Origin: Rhinopomastus cyanomelas
Lineage: Eukaryota; Chordata; Aves; Bucerotiformes; Rhinopomastidae
Reading direction: 5' to 3'
Length of the DNA: 64,000 bases
Assembly (NCBI GenBank): GCA_013400115.1
Contig: VXBP01009301.1
Coordinates: 476,109-540,108, forward strand
Of the stretch, positions 37,800 through 49,739 are shown in pieces; position 1 is the first letter of the stretch; each line of letters opens with the position of its first letter. The position numbers were made by a program, and so were the translations under genes. Below the pieces are notes generated by a model, which made no database searches, had not been told where the DNA came from, and saw only the letters and a program-made list of their open reading frames with translations.

Positions 37800-38250
37800 A
37801 GATTTCGTCTTTATGTAAATCAGTGCCTGTCACTGCATGCATGATTCACTGCTCAGAGTGTACTCTTCTGTGACGAATGAGTCCCGCTTAATTTGGCAGT
37901 GATTATGCGGGTTGCTGGCCCTCTAAACCCCTTTGAACTTGTAATTGCTGCTGGTTTAAATAATGAACATTAAGGGGAGGTGGATTCATAAAACTGTGGA
38001 TAATTACAATTTTTTTCTTTTTTCCTTTGTTTTTTTTCTAATGGAAATAAAAGGCTTCTGAGACCACTGATAACTGTATCATCCTAGGCTGTTACCGAAA
38101 TAAAACTGCGGTCTTGTTCAGTCTTAAGGAAGGAAAGGGAATGGAGAGAAGAGGGGAAAAGCGAGGGAGAGGGAGATCAGAATGGCTTGGATGCCAGTAG
38201 AAAAGGAGGAGCAATGGCATTCATGAATATTCATAGCTAGTCACATCTGT
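37800..38250. promoter_or_regulatory. Candidate enhancer block with homeodomain and POU-type sites
   Basis: Dense homeodomain-like cores (TTTATGTAAATCA, GCATGCATGATTCAC, GTGATTATGCGGG, TGTAATTGCTG, AAATAATGAACATTAA, GGATAATTACA), a TCF-like CTTTGAACTT, and a 12-bp palindrome ATGAATATTCAT at 38223-38234 matching the POU-dimer MORE pattern. A purine-rich tract (38125-38177) splits the block. It has no repeat signature. The best regulatory-looking block in the window, but conservation is not tested. Confidence 0.45.
38125..38177. repeat. Purine-rich tract
   Basis: About 50 bp almost only A and G (AAGGAAGGAAAGGGAATGGA then GAGAAGAGGGGAAAAG, a single C, GAGGGAGAGGGAGA). Could form triplex DNA. 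Its four G-runs are too widely spaced for a strong G-quadruplex. Confidence 0.75.
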
Positions 38251-38859
38251 AGCAGGCTTGCCTTCCACCTTTTTTTCTTTGCAGTTCAACATGGACAAGA
38301 AGTGCTAACAAAAGGTGATTGTGCAGTTCTATCAGGCTCCAGGTTTAATCTTTACAGAGCATATGGGGGAACTTATTTTTGAAATTTTCAAAGGTTTCAG
38401 TGTTTTAAAAATTGTGAATGCCTTTAACCAAAGCAAGGGTTCCCTCTCCCTCCCCCCACCCGTGCTGCTTTTTAAAAATTGTGTTCCTGTAATTATGAAT
38501 GTGAAGGAATCAGTTGCCAAGGAAGCATGATGTGTAACATGCAGCAAATTTGTTCCTCCACCCCTTTATGAGCACTTTACTAAATCCTCCAATATTCTTG
38601 ATCCAATAAAATTTTGATTTGCGTGTGTAATGTATTGAAACGACGACAACAACAAAAATTGTTATTGAGGAGGGGACAGAAACCAAAGTCAGCCAAGTCA
38701 GGCAGCTACTACCCAGAAACAACAAAGAATGAATGATAAATTTAGCAGCCTCATGTTCAATTTTCAAACAACACAGCAGAGATTTATAGCTTTGCTGCTC
38801 CCATGGTAAACGAAGCAGCACACAGAAAGCGTGTCTGGTTTTGATTTTGCTATGTTTTC

Positions 38860-39340
38860 CCCCTCTTTTTGTTCTTTGCCTATTTGCAGGGTTTTTTTTT
38901 AAACTCTACATTTTCTTTATCCTGGTGTGAGATGAATATCAAAGGCCTAGTGCTGTTGGTAAGCCTCCAGCATACAACGGCAGCTCAATGGGATGTTATT
39001 AGAACCTGCGTCACAACATGGCAGACTGTGATTAATAGCAACTGTATCAACGGTAGCAACTTCTCAACAACACCCTCCAGCAGCTCTAAAGGGGCCACGT
39101 GAAGAAGAAGGGAGGGGGAAAAAAAAGGAGAAAAAATTAGAACTAGCAACCAGAGGTTCAGATTTGCACAAGAGTAGTTTCTGTCGAAACTGTTCGACTG
39201 CTTTCAGCCAGAACACAGCGGGGATATTTATTTAAAAGCCCAATACCGAATGCACGGGCCGATCGGAGTTTTATTTTGCAGGAGCAAATCACGTGAAGGA
39301 CAGGATCAGAGGGATGGAGAATGGGATATTGAAAAGACAG
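38860..39340. promoter_or_regulatory. Candidate conserved non-coding element
   Basis: Unique sequence with CpGs (CATACAACGGCAGC, CCTGCGTCAC, CAACGGTAGC, GTCGAAACTGTTCGACTG, ATACCGAATGCACGGGCCG, GATCGGAG, AAATCACGTGAAGG), an ATTAATAG core and an E-box CACGTG. GTCGAAACTGTTCGAC at 39183-39198 is an imperfect palindrome. The block is interrupted by an A/G tract at 39103-39135. Appearance only. Confidence 0.35.
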
Positions 39341-40593
39341 GGACTGGTGTTAGAGGTGTATCAGGGTTCTCTCCAAACAGAGAAGAAAACGTTTTCCCAA
39401 AACTTCATTAAAATCTCTCAGGAAACTGTAGGATTGCTAAGTTTTTCCTGATGCTGCATGGAAGTAAGCAGATTTGGGTTTAAAGCAAGTGTAAACTGAT
39501 ATCCCAGCTCTCTCTCCTCTTCTGAATTACAGTTTAGAAGCTTAGGCCTGCACATTAAGAATTGTGAAGCTTATTCAAGTGTCCTGTTCTGTATCAGAAA
39601 ATATTCTAATGAATATCTCCAGAGATGCAAATAAGCCAGAATTAAGCTGTTCCAACTGCAGCTCATGAACATATGGTTTGGTCCACAGCAGCCCCAAAAC
39701 AAAATGTAGATGCTTCGATGGCTTTTAAATATTAGAATCTGGATATAAACTTCCAACATGAAATGTCTTTAAACTTCTGCCCACCAGAAGCTGGGAGGAC
39801 ATACTGGCCCTTCTGGGATCGTCCTATACTTGTATTATTTCTTGGCCCAATCACTACCCAATGTGGATCCTTATCTGGCTCAGTGGACCACTGGTCTGGC
39901 AAACAGAACATAATTAATTTAGTCAAAACCAAGACAACAACACTTGTGAAAATCCTTTTAAAACATTTCATATTACCTGCTCCTTCTCACAAAACTTTTC
40001 TGCCACTGAGTGGTTTCCATTTCTGTTAACAGTGTTTAAAAAATGCTAATCATTCTGCCATCTTCTGTCTGTCAGATAGAAGAGGGGGAACATTCACCTA
40101 CAGATGTCAATGATGTTAGCAGTCTCAGTCACAAATTTGGGTGTTGGCATAGTATTTACACTAAAAACGTATGCAGAACTATTTTGCATTTATATATATA
40201 AGCACTGCAGCAGATTTAATCCATATCTATGTGAGAGAAGCAGCAGAAGAGTAAAACCTGGAAGACTTGCAGTAGAGTTGATTAGGGAAAAGCACAATCA
40301 GCCAGTGAAAAAAACAGAACAAAAAATAAAAAAGCCCCCCAAATGGAATAGTTCTGCAAGTTAGATTACAAGATTAGGAGTGAAGAAGAAGGGTGGTGAA
40401 CACTGGTGTGTTGCACTTTCCTCCCTCAGGAGTTAGTGACATCACCCAGGTGCTCAGCTCTTGGCCAGTTCTCTTTATCTAACATCCCTCTCATTCTTAA
40501 TGGTCACATAGTTAGTTCCACTGACAGAGAAGAGCTTACCCAGTGTATCACAGTCCAGAGGTAAAGGATTGTATACACAGTGCTGAAAATCAA
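39341..40593. other. Intronic sequence, nothing specific recognised
   Basis: Unique sequence with a short TATATATA run near 40191. Nothing else recognised. Confidence 0.5.
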
Positions 40594-41330
40594 CCTGCAG
40601 ATCACACAGGAACATGTCCAGATGGGATTTGAACACCTTCAGAGCCAGAGACTCCACAACCTCTCTGGGCAGCCTATGCCAGGGCTCTGTTACCTACACC
40701 ATAAAAAAGTTTTTCCTTAAGTTTAAATTGAATCTCCAGTGCTGAAGTTTAAATCCATTGCCCCATGTCCTATCACTGGCCACCAGGGTGAAGAGCCTGG
40801 TCCTGTCACGCTGACACTCATTCTTTAGATATAAACTTATAAACATTTGTGGGATCTCCCCTCAGTCTCCTCCTCTCTAGGCAAAAGTGACCCATGTCTC
40901 TCAGCCTCTCCTCTTAAAGAAGATGCCCTGATCATCTAGATCAGGCATCTGTACTAGACTCTCCAGTAGCTTCCTGTCCTTGAACTAGGGAGTCCAGAAG
41001 TAAAAGCAGTATTCCAGATGTCTAACCAGGGTAGAGTAGAGTAGAGGGAGAGGATAACCTTTCTCAACCTGCTGGCCGTGCTCTTAATCCATCCCAAGAG
41101 TTCATTTGCCTTCTTGGTCACAAGGGCACATTGTTGGATCATGGTCAGCCTGTGGTCCATCAGCACCCCTAGGTCCTTTTCTCCAGAGCTGCTCTCCAGC
41201 AGGCCAGTCCCCAGCCTCTGCTGATTCATGCGTTTGTTCCACCCAAGATGCAGCATCTACACTTGACCTTGTTGAATCCCATCAAGTTTGTCTCCGCCCA
41301 GCTCTCCAGCCTTATCTGCCTTTCCAGCCA
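40594..41330 (-). mobile_element. CR1 retroposon fragment including the end of ORF2
   Basis: An inverted CR1 of about 740 bp. On the minus strand the older end reads LHLGWNKRMNQQRL, TGLLESSSGEKDLGVLMD, HRLTM, QQCALVTKKANELLG, the usual C-terminal text of CR1 ORF2, with frameshifts and stops after it. It continues into the 3' untranslated region (ACCTCTCTGGGCAGCC, AGTTTTTCCTTAAGTTTAAA on the plus strand). The usual 3' tail is missing, so both ends are broken. This accounts for the 100-residue minus-strand open frame. Confidence 0.92.
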
Positions 41331-44170
41331 CAGAAGTTTGCATGGCACTTGAGGATACTAGGGTGTATGAATGAAGACTGATGAGAGAGGAGGAAAGGAG
41401 ATATGGAAAGCCTCAGTTCCCTAAATTTTCATCCCTTGCACCTTTCGTCTGCTGAGCAATAAATAACTAACAGTGCTAACATTGTTAAAACAACTTTGCT
41501 ATGTCAGGGTCACATTCTGATAACAAATGTGTGGCTTGAGTGGCCCGCGGAAATGCATTTGAGGACGGTTTGATCCAATCTGGAACACTGGTCATCTGTA
41601 AGTTTGATCTAAACCAAAAGTATTATTTCTTTTAAGAACATGGGGAAAGATGGCATAAAGGAAAATCTGTGACACGAAGCATTTGTTTGGATCAAGTGTA
41701 ACTTACTCCTGTCTTCTGTCTCCTTCGCTGTGATTTTCAGAAATAATCAAAACAAAAGTGACAAAACCCAAAAGCCACAATGGGCAAACAGCAGCTTTTA
41801 AGTGCTGTGGGAACAGAGAAGTTTGTTTAAGTAACCACTGTTTGAAAAATGCACACATAGTAACACCAAAATAAACAGCTTGCGATGTTGTTTATTTTAA
41901 GATACACAATAGTAATGTAAAGTGCTTGCGTGCACTGAATTCAGGGTGTCCTAACATTATTTACAGATCTGAAGAGCAGTAGGAACACTCAGCTCCGCGA
42001 CAGAAAACTCCTTGTTCACAGAGCAAAGGTCAGTGCTTGCTGCCTTCACAGCTAGAAGGGTTTGACCATGAAGCCCCAGAAAGCTCCTGCACTCTTGTCT
42101 TACACAGGTAGCTTCCGAACCACGTATAAAAGTCCTACAAAAGGCACTTCATGCTGGTGGCATCTTTAAAATAGATATGCAAGCCCGCTCCCGGGGAGGG
42201 TAATAAAGAGAAAGTAAAGAGATCTTTCCCCTGTCATTTCACTTCTTTAAAGATCCTTTGAGCAGGCCTGACTCAGTAGAACATGTTAGGCCAAACAGAA
42301 AAAATAAACCCAAAAGAGAGGGATACTAACAAGACTAAGCAGCGGTGCTCTGCAAAGTGACTGACTTACTGAACAGATTTATGTCTGTGTGCGTCTGAAT
42401 TGCATTTGATTCTCTGCTGACAAAAGATGCCATTGACTTCAAAACATAATGGAAGTTTATGCTATTTTTCTTCATAAAGCCAGCCTAGCTATAGGCAAGA
42501 AAACTGGACTTTATTCTGGCCAATCCATCATCTATTTATTATTGTAATTGCATAGATTTACTATTGTAATTGCAACATTACTGTTATTGTATAATCCTTT
42601 TGACTGCCAATAAATGAGCCAGAAAGAATCCAACTTGGATCTCAGATCCCAGGCTAAATTTGTAGTGCTGGCAATGAGAAGGAAAAAAAAAAAAGAAAAA
42701 AGAGAGAAGCATTTTTCTGCCATGCAAACTGAGCTCGTTTGATCTGTAAGTCATTGAGATAAACGTGGAACCCTACAGTTACAATATTATAAAGTCATGT
42801 TCAAGAGCAAAATTTCATTTTAAATTCAAAATACAGTCCCTTTCTTCTAGACACTTTTGAGGAAAACATGTGTGAAATTCAGCAGTTTGTGTCAGCAGGC
42901 ACTCAGTCAATATTTTTTGTGGTCATTCTGTCTCTCTTAGGGCCCAAGCTTTGTTTTGAATCCTGGAGTCAAATTGCCTTAGAACTCTGTAAGTGAAAAA
43001 GAGGTGGAAAGACCATGTTTTTCACCTGTTTTTCACATTCAGTTTTTTGTATAAATCCATAATCAACCCCACTTTGCTTGAAACTTGCACTGGATCCATG
43101 TCCTCAAAAATCAATACTAATTGTGAATGCTCAAATAGCCTTCAGTGGTTTGGGGTTGACTTTTCATTGAGCTGACGTTGGGTCAGATGCCAAAAACATT
43201 TGGGAGCGCTAAGCTGGGTAAGTGTTGATTTCACACCTGTACCTACCCCAGGTATTTGTGGAACTTCGTGTGCTATCAATGGAGAGCAGCAAAATTGTCT
43301 GTGCCTCTGACTATCTGAAAGGAGGTGTTTTCAACATAAGGTTCTCAACACAAACTTGCTTTTTTGTTGGTCTGACAGCCCCTAAGCCTGGCTGAACTCC
43401 AGCATCCACTCAAACTCCCAGCGCCTGAAGAAACAATAATTAAATATTTCTGCTAAGCTTAATTCTTCATTTTGGGTCATAAGCCAGTTACTAGTTTGAC
43501 TTTGTAAGTTAATTTTGCAATAACTTTTCCACTGGCAGAGAAATCAAATGCCATTTAAAAACTTGTAACAAATGCAACAAAAGCTTAAAGCTGAAGGAAG
43601 TCCGATTTGGGAAAGTTTCCTTCTGAAAACAGCTCTAATTTCATGATATTTTCCAGTTTTTAATCATTCATAAGAAAGGGTAGAAAGATGAGAAATGCTT
43701 CAGGCAATACTACTTTAGTGTAACCCCAGGAATGCAAGACGGTTCTCAGTAGTATTTCTTCAAATGTTGGGGTTTTTTTAGCCTAGTTTTACCGGCACTG
43801 AGCAAAGGCACTTCCACAGATTGTTCTACAGTCCCAGTGACTGGTTTTTTTGGTTGTTACATTCCATTATTCCTGCAAGGTGTTTTGTTCCACCTCAGTA
43901 ATTTCTCCTCCTGTTCGTAGCCCTCGTTTATTCACCAGTTCCTGCACGTTCAGCGTCTAAGGCTAGGTTTTGTGTTTTTGAAATGGGTGAGGAGAGTGCT
44001 AGAAATAACAATACAGCTCTGGTTTCTCTCACCTTCTTTCAGCTTCTGTTATGCTTTTTGGGGAATAAGGGCCCTGATAGCCCAGGCTCTCCAAACATCC
44101 TTTTACACCTTTCTTTGACTCTCACCAGGCTGGCCTGAGGCTAGGTTCATAATCATCAAGAAAAAAACAT
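41331..44170. other. Intronic sequence with an A-rich tract
   Basis: Unique AT-rich sequence. An A-rich tract lies at 42681-42706. CpG-bearing text near 41550 (GGCCCGCGGAAATG) and AT-rich motifs near 42530-42580 are seen, but nothing I can name. Confidence 0.5.
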
Positions 44171-44175
44171 TCCTT

Positions 44176-44219
44176 ATGTTCAGTGTGAGATCACAACACG
44201 GTGATCTCACTCTGAACAT
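44176..44219. repeat. Strong inverted repeat (hairpin)
   Basis: Left arm 44176-44194 (ATGTTCAGTGTGAGATCAC) pairs with right arm 44201-44219 (GTGATCTCACTCTGAACAT) with one mismatch in 19. The loop is AACACG. The stem is too short for a usual miRNA precursor. No flanking transposon is recognised. Confidence 0.95.
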
Positions 44220-47200
44220 TGCCTTTCACTACAGCAGCTCTATTGACTTCTTTGCTTAGAACAGTTTGAATTTCCCACCAGCTCAGTTGTGTGATATTTG
44301 GCCTCTTTTAGGAGAGATACCTTTTCGCAGAGTGAGCCTACAGGGCACTGAGTAGAAAAGCTCATGAGCCCCCAGGCCTTGTTTGAAAGACTTTTCAGTC
44401 TCAGCAAGAAGTTTGCCTCAGTGCCTGTTTGAGAGGCAGCAGAGCATGTTACAGCATCACAGAGCTGGAGAGTGAAGTATCATATATTTTCAGCTGAGGC
44501 TTTGAGTGGGATTCAGATCCCAGGAGCTACACTCAGGATAGCTCAACAGTTCTGGGGTTACATTTCTTCATACCCATTCTGGCACAGCACCAGAGTCTCG
44601 TTCGTAGATGTTTGATTTTTCCTGCTGTTCATATAGTTTCGCACTGCTTCGTAGTGGGATTTAATCTCCTTTGCAAGCATTATTGCTTTGAATGGACAGC
44701 TTTTGGGGAAGAGAAGAGAAAGAAGCAAGAACCTTTTCTAAAATGTTTGTAGCCAAGAGCATTGGGGGATATCAGTTCAGGTTTCAGAGAGTCAGGAAAG
44801 CTAAGGTTAAGTATATCTGTGAATTATCTGCAAATGCCAAGAGTAGATATACATCAAGTAGCAGGATTTTTGTGGTCTGAGATGTGTTTACTGGGCATTT
44901 AACAGACACCATACAACCTGCCCATCCAAAGTTAGTAATTTACTCTATGATGGTTGTGTAGGACTGTCCCAAATCTCTGCAGCTCATCCCACCATTCACA
45001 GAGAAGTTCATACCAAGTCAGGAAGCACCTCTCTTTTTCTTAGTTTATGCAGGAAAGTGTTTATGTGGTACTGGAAGAAACAGAATTGAAAAGAGATAGG
45101 CCAAGCAACACAATTATTTGAATAATCTGCTGAAACAGTAAAGGAGGATGGAAGGGAGGAGTAAATGAAGGCATTTCCTCCTTTTTGTTCACAATAATGA
45201 ACCTGTCTTCACATATGTTTCCAGTTTGCTTCTTACTTTATATCTGGAAAAGACAGTCAGAATATCCCTTTATAGCTGAAATTAAAACATCCTTTAAAGA
45301 TCTAGGTTTTAAAGTGATCCCTTCAAGTAGCCAACTTTCCTCACAACTGAAGAATGTCCCCATTCCTATACACCCATGCATCACTAGGCACCAGCCTTTT
45401 GCTGACTCCCCCAAATGCACACATCAGTATCCTGACCAGATAATGCTCCTTACTCCAGTTGCTATCACACATATCATGACCTTTCTCATTGGCGATACCC
45501 TGTATCTCTGACTAGTCCATTTGTGGACTATCAAAACAGCTGTCAGCTGTCTGCATGCGCTCCTCAGCAGGCAGCGAACTTCTCAACACAAATTAGGGAC
45601 TTCGCGGTAGCCTTTCAGCCCCATAGTCTTCACTCTAAATCACCTTCCTGCTTCCCATTTCTTCATTCAAGCACAAGTGGGAAGCACTTGGATGAATCAA
45701 AAGAGGCAGCAGAAGGATCAGGACTGGCTGGAAAGCTGCCAGAGTCCTATTTCACATCAGGAAACTCCCTGGGCTGCTGAGGAGGGTAATATCCACTAGT
45801 GACTTAAGTACAAAGATGCATTTGTTAATACTATCGCACTCCCTTTATTCTGACTCTTGCCCCTGGGCCAGCAGTTGATGCCCAAGATTCTTTTTCTTGC
45901 TGCTTTCCGGGTAAGTTATTTGACATAATTTGCATGCAACAACCTCCACTTCAGTTGAGCAGCAAGGGAAGAGCTGACAAACAAATATAACCCAAGGCTG
46001 AGCGATTTGACCTGGAGTATCTTGCAGCAACCTACTGCTGTCCTTTGCAGCGTAAACCAGAAAGCACACAACGTTCTTAATTTCATAGTAAATCCTCCTC
46101 CGTAAAGGGGAAACCCTATTGAACTTTCAAAGCCTACAGAAGTTCAAGTACATGTACAAGCACCGCCTTACAGTCCGGCTAGTTCAGCAGCGGGATAAAA
46201 CCACAACACAAGCGCAGGCCTTTGTGATTCAGTTGATGCTAAGTATAAGACACAGGTTTCACACAGAGTTTTTCATCTGTAAATATCAAAAGCACTCCAA
46301 AAAGCAGCCGTCATCACTCTGCCATACTGTTTAAACATGGAAACCACGGCACTGTGTCTTGCCACGCTCACAGCTAGAGACAGAACTGAAATCCCCCCAC
46401 GTGTGCCAGAGATGCTCTGTGCTAAATCATCATGGGGACAAGTCGTGAAGGTTCACCCATGAGAGAATGTGACCAGGCACTCAAGAGACTTGTCTTGTTA
46501 TCAGAGAAAAGGGGACCCTTGAAAGACTGGTTAAGTGTAATCTGTGAGTAAAGTGAGCACAGTGTTTAATGCTTATTGAGACACAGAAATGTGTTTGCTT
46601 GTCTGTCTTTCTCCTGTTAGGATTTCACTGCTTCACCTTGTCCGGCTTTTTCAAAGGGATCAGAGCTCCCCTGGAGTTAATGGCAGCAGGACTGAGAGAT
46701 ACACAACATTAGGCACTAATCTATGAATTAGCTGCAAATATTTGATCACAGAGAAATTTTTAGCTTGGCTGGGAGGAAAGAGAAGTTCTTTATAAAGATA
46801 CACATACATTCACATAATATCAACGAACAACGTGGCTTACATCGTCTTTAAGGTTCTGTTGAACAGAACACAACAAGCTTCAAGGTGGTCTGGACTATAC
46901 AGTGAACTTAAAAAACCTATGCCTTTTATATGCAATAAGAAAGTGAATTGGAGTTTTCCCATTCCTAAGCAGTTCAGTCAGATAGTATTTCCACAGAATA
47001 TCCAATTTAGGATATAGAGCTGCCACTTTGAAATGTACCTCTGACTAAATGGTACTTGAACTAGATGGTAGCCCAGTTTCTATCATATTAAATGAATGAA
47101 GACTTTTTAAAACACTAAAATATTTTCTACTGCTTATTTGAGTCCTCCGATTCACCGTGCTGAGACTGTAGAAGTATGTTGTGAGATGTTAAGGTTTGTA

Positions 47201-48310
47201 TGGACGTAAGTAATCAAGTGCTACAAATAAAATATGTGTTTTGAACTTCCATCACAGAAAGGTAAAACCAAGACTTTAAAAAATCTTTATGGCATTATCT
47301 AGTGAGTTGACAACCTATCATCCAGTATTAGACAAAACAAGTGAAATTAGTTCTGGCAGATTTGGGGCTAGCAGTTAAAAATAAAAATAGCAAATGTAAA
47401 AGCATGAAAACTGTATTGCCATTATGCTTAAAGACAATAATAAATCTTTAAAGATGCCAATGATTGCTTTGGATACTGCAAACGACTGCTGCCAATCAAC
47501 TCTAAAATATGTGATGCATGGTATTCTAAATATCCTAACTCAAGGCAAACTCCACAGCACCGCAAGTAATATTGTCTGCCACGAACCACTCTCTTCATTA
47601 GGCAACAAGAAGAATTGACATCTCCATTTCTTAGCAGTTGTGGAACTGTTGGCAGAAACATGCTTTTTTTTTTTCTCTTTCTCATAAAATAACTCTAATT
47701 TTACAGAAAACTTATTTGAAACCAATTACTCTGCTCATGGATCTTGAAAAGACGGTCTTAAATAAACATATCCTGAGGCAAAACTGGGAGGCAGTATCAG
47801 TTTGCACAAACAGCAGCGATTGCTTTTTCCCTAAAAATGTATTTTGTATGTACACGTACACAGGTGCACGCACCGTAGAGAAAGGGTGGAACTACAAGCT
47901 TCTGGTGACAGCAGGTTTTGGTACTGAAACCTTCAGATACTCGGAAGAGTTCTCACCTCTTGTTGGTTGTGATCTTGATTTTCAAAGGCTGCAGTGCAAC
48001 GTTTATTAGTGGAATATTCTCGCAGCGTTTAAACACTACTTGTATTTGCATGGGCTTTATTTAAGTCCCCTTTTACCTTGTGAGCCTCAAAGCCACAACT
48101 CCATATAAGTGAATCCTTGTCCCTACAACTTCCTTGTTTCAATTACTTTAAAGAATTCATTATTTCAACTTTAGCATCCTTTCTTCTTTTCACTTAATTC
48201 CCATACTGACTCTGCAAAGCTTTGTAATCTGGCAGTAACAACCAGAAGACACTGGTGGCTGATCCTATCTGTCTCTCGGCCACGTTCACCTTGCTCACTT
48301 GAGGCTTTTT
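44220..48310. other. Intronic sequence, nothing specific recognised
   Basis: Unique sequence. Open frames on both strands (for example 45185-45511, 47638-48009) match no family I know and lack convincing splice sites. A T10 run lies near 47664. Confidence 0.5.
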
Positions 48311-48503
48311 AATCATAGAATCATTAGGGACCGGAAGGGACCTCGAAAGATCATCCAGTCCAATCCCCCTGCCACAGCAGGATCACCTAAACCAAGTCAC
48401 ACAGGAACACATCCAGGCAGGTCTTGAACATCTCCAGTGAAGGAGACTCCACAACCCCCCTGGGCAGCCTGTTCCAGTGCTCCATCACCTTCACTGTGCA
48501 GAA
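48311..48503 (-). mobile_element. CR1 retroposon, short 3' end
   Basis: Inverted CR1: AATCATAGAATCATTAGGGA, GGGACCTCGAAAGATCATCC, ACAGCAGGATCACCTAAACC, AAGTCACACAGGAACACATC and CAGCCTGTTCCAGTGCTCCA. It is the same subfamily as 27576 and shows the unmodified continuation AAGTCACACAGG where the chimeric copies switch. Confidence 0.95.
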
Positions 48504-48926
48504 ACTCAGGTAAAATCAAGACTCAAGTAAAATAATGCACAGTTTTCATTACACTGTTCTCAGTAAAGCCTTGGTTGACAACAGCAGGTAAAACATTACG
48601 TTGGGAAGTAACATCTAGCCATGCTATCTGATGGTTTGGCAGTGGCTGACGCCGTGTGCCGCACGAATGAGATTCACCTTGCTGTGGTCCTGACACACTA
48701 GGCAGCCTGTTGAGGAGAAAGTGGCAAAGCCAGGCAGGGCAGTGAAATAGAAGAGAGGCGAAGGTAAAGCACAACTAGCTAACATCAGACAGAGTCATGC
48801 TAAAAACTGTTAGAGCAGGCCTGGAAAAGGACCATCAGCTAGGCTCAAGAGGCTAAATCAACCTGGTGGTGTCTTGAATGAACTTTGCTGCAGCCCCTCA
48901 GGCCACCAGGGATTTGGGAAGGTGAA

Positions 48927-48962
48927 GGGGATGAAGGGGAAGGGAGAGCAGGAGGGGAAGGG
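48927..48962 (+). other. G-quadruplex motif on the plus strand
   Basis: G-runs at 48927-48930, 48936-48939, 48942-48944, 48954-48957 and 48960-48962 with loops of 5, 2, 9 and 2 bases. The plus strand is the MEIS2 template strand. Confidence 0.7.
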
Positions 48963-49027
48963 TGGTGTATTTAATTTACTCATCCCTTGCACATTCTCAG
49001 TTCAGGGACTGTTTGTGGGGGGATGGG

Positions 49028-49046
49028 GTGTGTATGTGTGTGTGTG
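49028..49046. repeat. Short TG microsatellite
   Basis: GTGTGTATGTGTGTGTGTG, one interruption. Confidence 0.85.
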
Positions 49047-49259
49047 AATTTCACCCTATATATAACTTGGAATCTTATTAGATAACAACTTAGTGACACT
49101 GCAAATCCAATATTTCTCAGAATGCTATTTTTGAAGCTGAAACACTCAACATATTTTGATATACCAAGAAGTACAATAAAGATCACTCCTTCAAAATAAA
49201 ATGAGAGGTTAAAAAAAAAACCCCAAACCAAACAACCAAATGCACATGTAATAATTTCC

Positions 49260-49620
49260 AGGCGGGTTTCGTGTGGTTGTATCCGATTATTTAAATTTTG
49301 GACTGTCTCTTTAATTTGAGGAGCCGGGAGAGAGGCGACAGATGGCAGACAGAATTGACTTATGTCCTCTATTCTTCTGCAAAAGAAGGGGGAGTGCAGA
49401 AAGTTTGATCAAGGCAGAAGCTACAGTACGCAGGCCTGGCTATAACTATCTAATAGGTCTTTTGACGGATCGGTTTGGTATATTTAGGTTTTTTTCTCCC
49501 CCAGACAGGCTTTGTAACAAACCCACAGTCCTGGAGGTTGCCATGGGTGACGAGAGCGCTGACATCCAGTCCCAACTACAAATAAGCACATGACAAATGG
49601 GCCCAGAGCCCTCCGACAGC
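49260..49620. promoter_or_regulatory. Candidate enhancer block with TCF-like, E-box and RFX-like sites
   Basis: Unique sequence with well-formed motifs: TCCGATTATTTAAATTTTGG, GACAGATGGCAGACAG (E-box and MEIS-like cores), TTTGATCAA at 49404-49412, TTTGTAACAAA at 49511-49521 and an X-box-like GTTGCCATGGGTGAC at 49537-49551. CpGs are kept (GCCGGGAG, GGCGACAG, GTACGCAGG, GACGGATCGG, GACGAGAGCGC). It carries no repeat signature. Conservation is inferred, not tested. Confidence 0.45.
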
Positions 49621-49739
49621 CCTGAACCTTGGTGACCCCCTAAAATACCCAGCATCCACATACTCGCGCCACCCCCCCAAAAGAAAAACCAAGGCATTAC
49701 TGAGTATATTTTTTAAAACTGAAAGCTTGTGCTTAATTG

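Larger units (their letters stand above)
48504..49259. other. Intronic sequence with G-rich and TG repeats
   Basis: Unique sequence carrying a G-quadruplex motif (48927-48962) and a short TG repeat (49028-49046). Nothing else recognised. Confidence 0.55.

Noticed and set aside
40954..41256. 100-residue minus-strand frame resembling a protein
   Set aside because: Recognised as the end of CR1 ORF2, so it is transposon sequence and not a host gene.
44176..44219. Hairpin as a microRNA precursor
   Set aside because: A 19-bp stem with a 6-base loop is too short for a canonical precursor.
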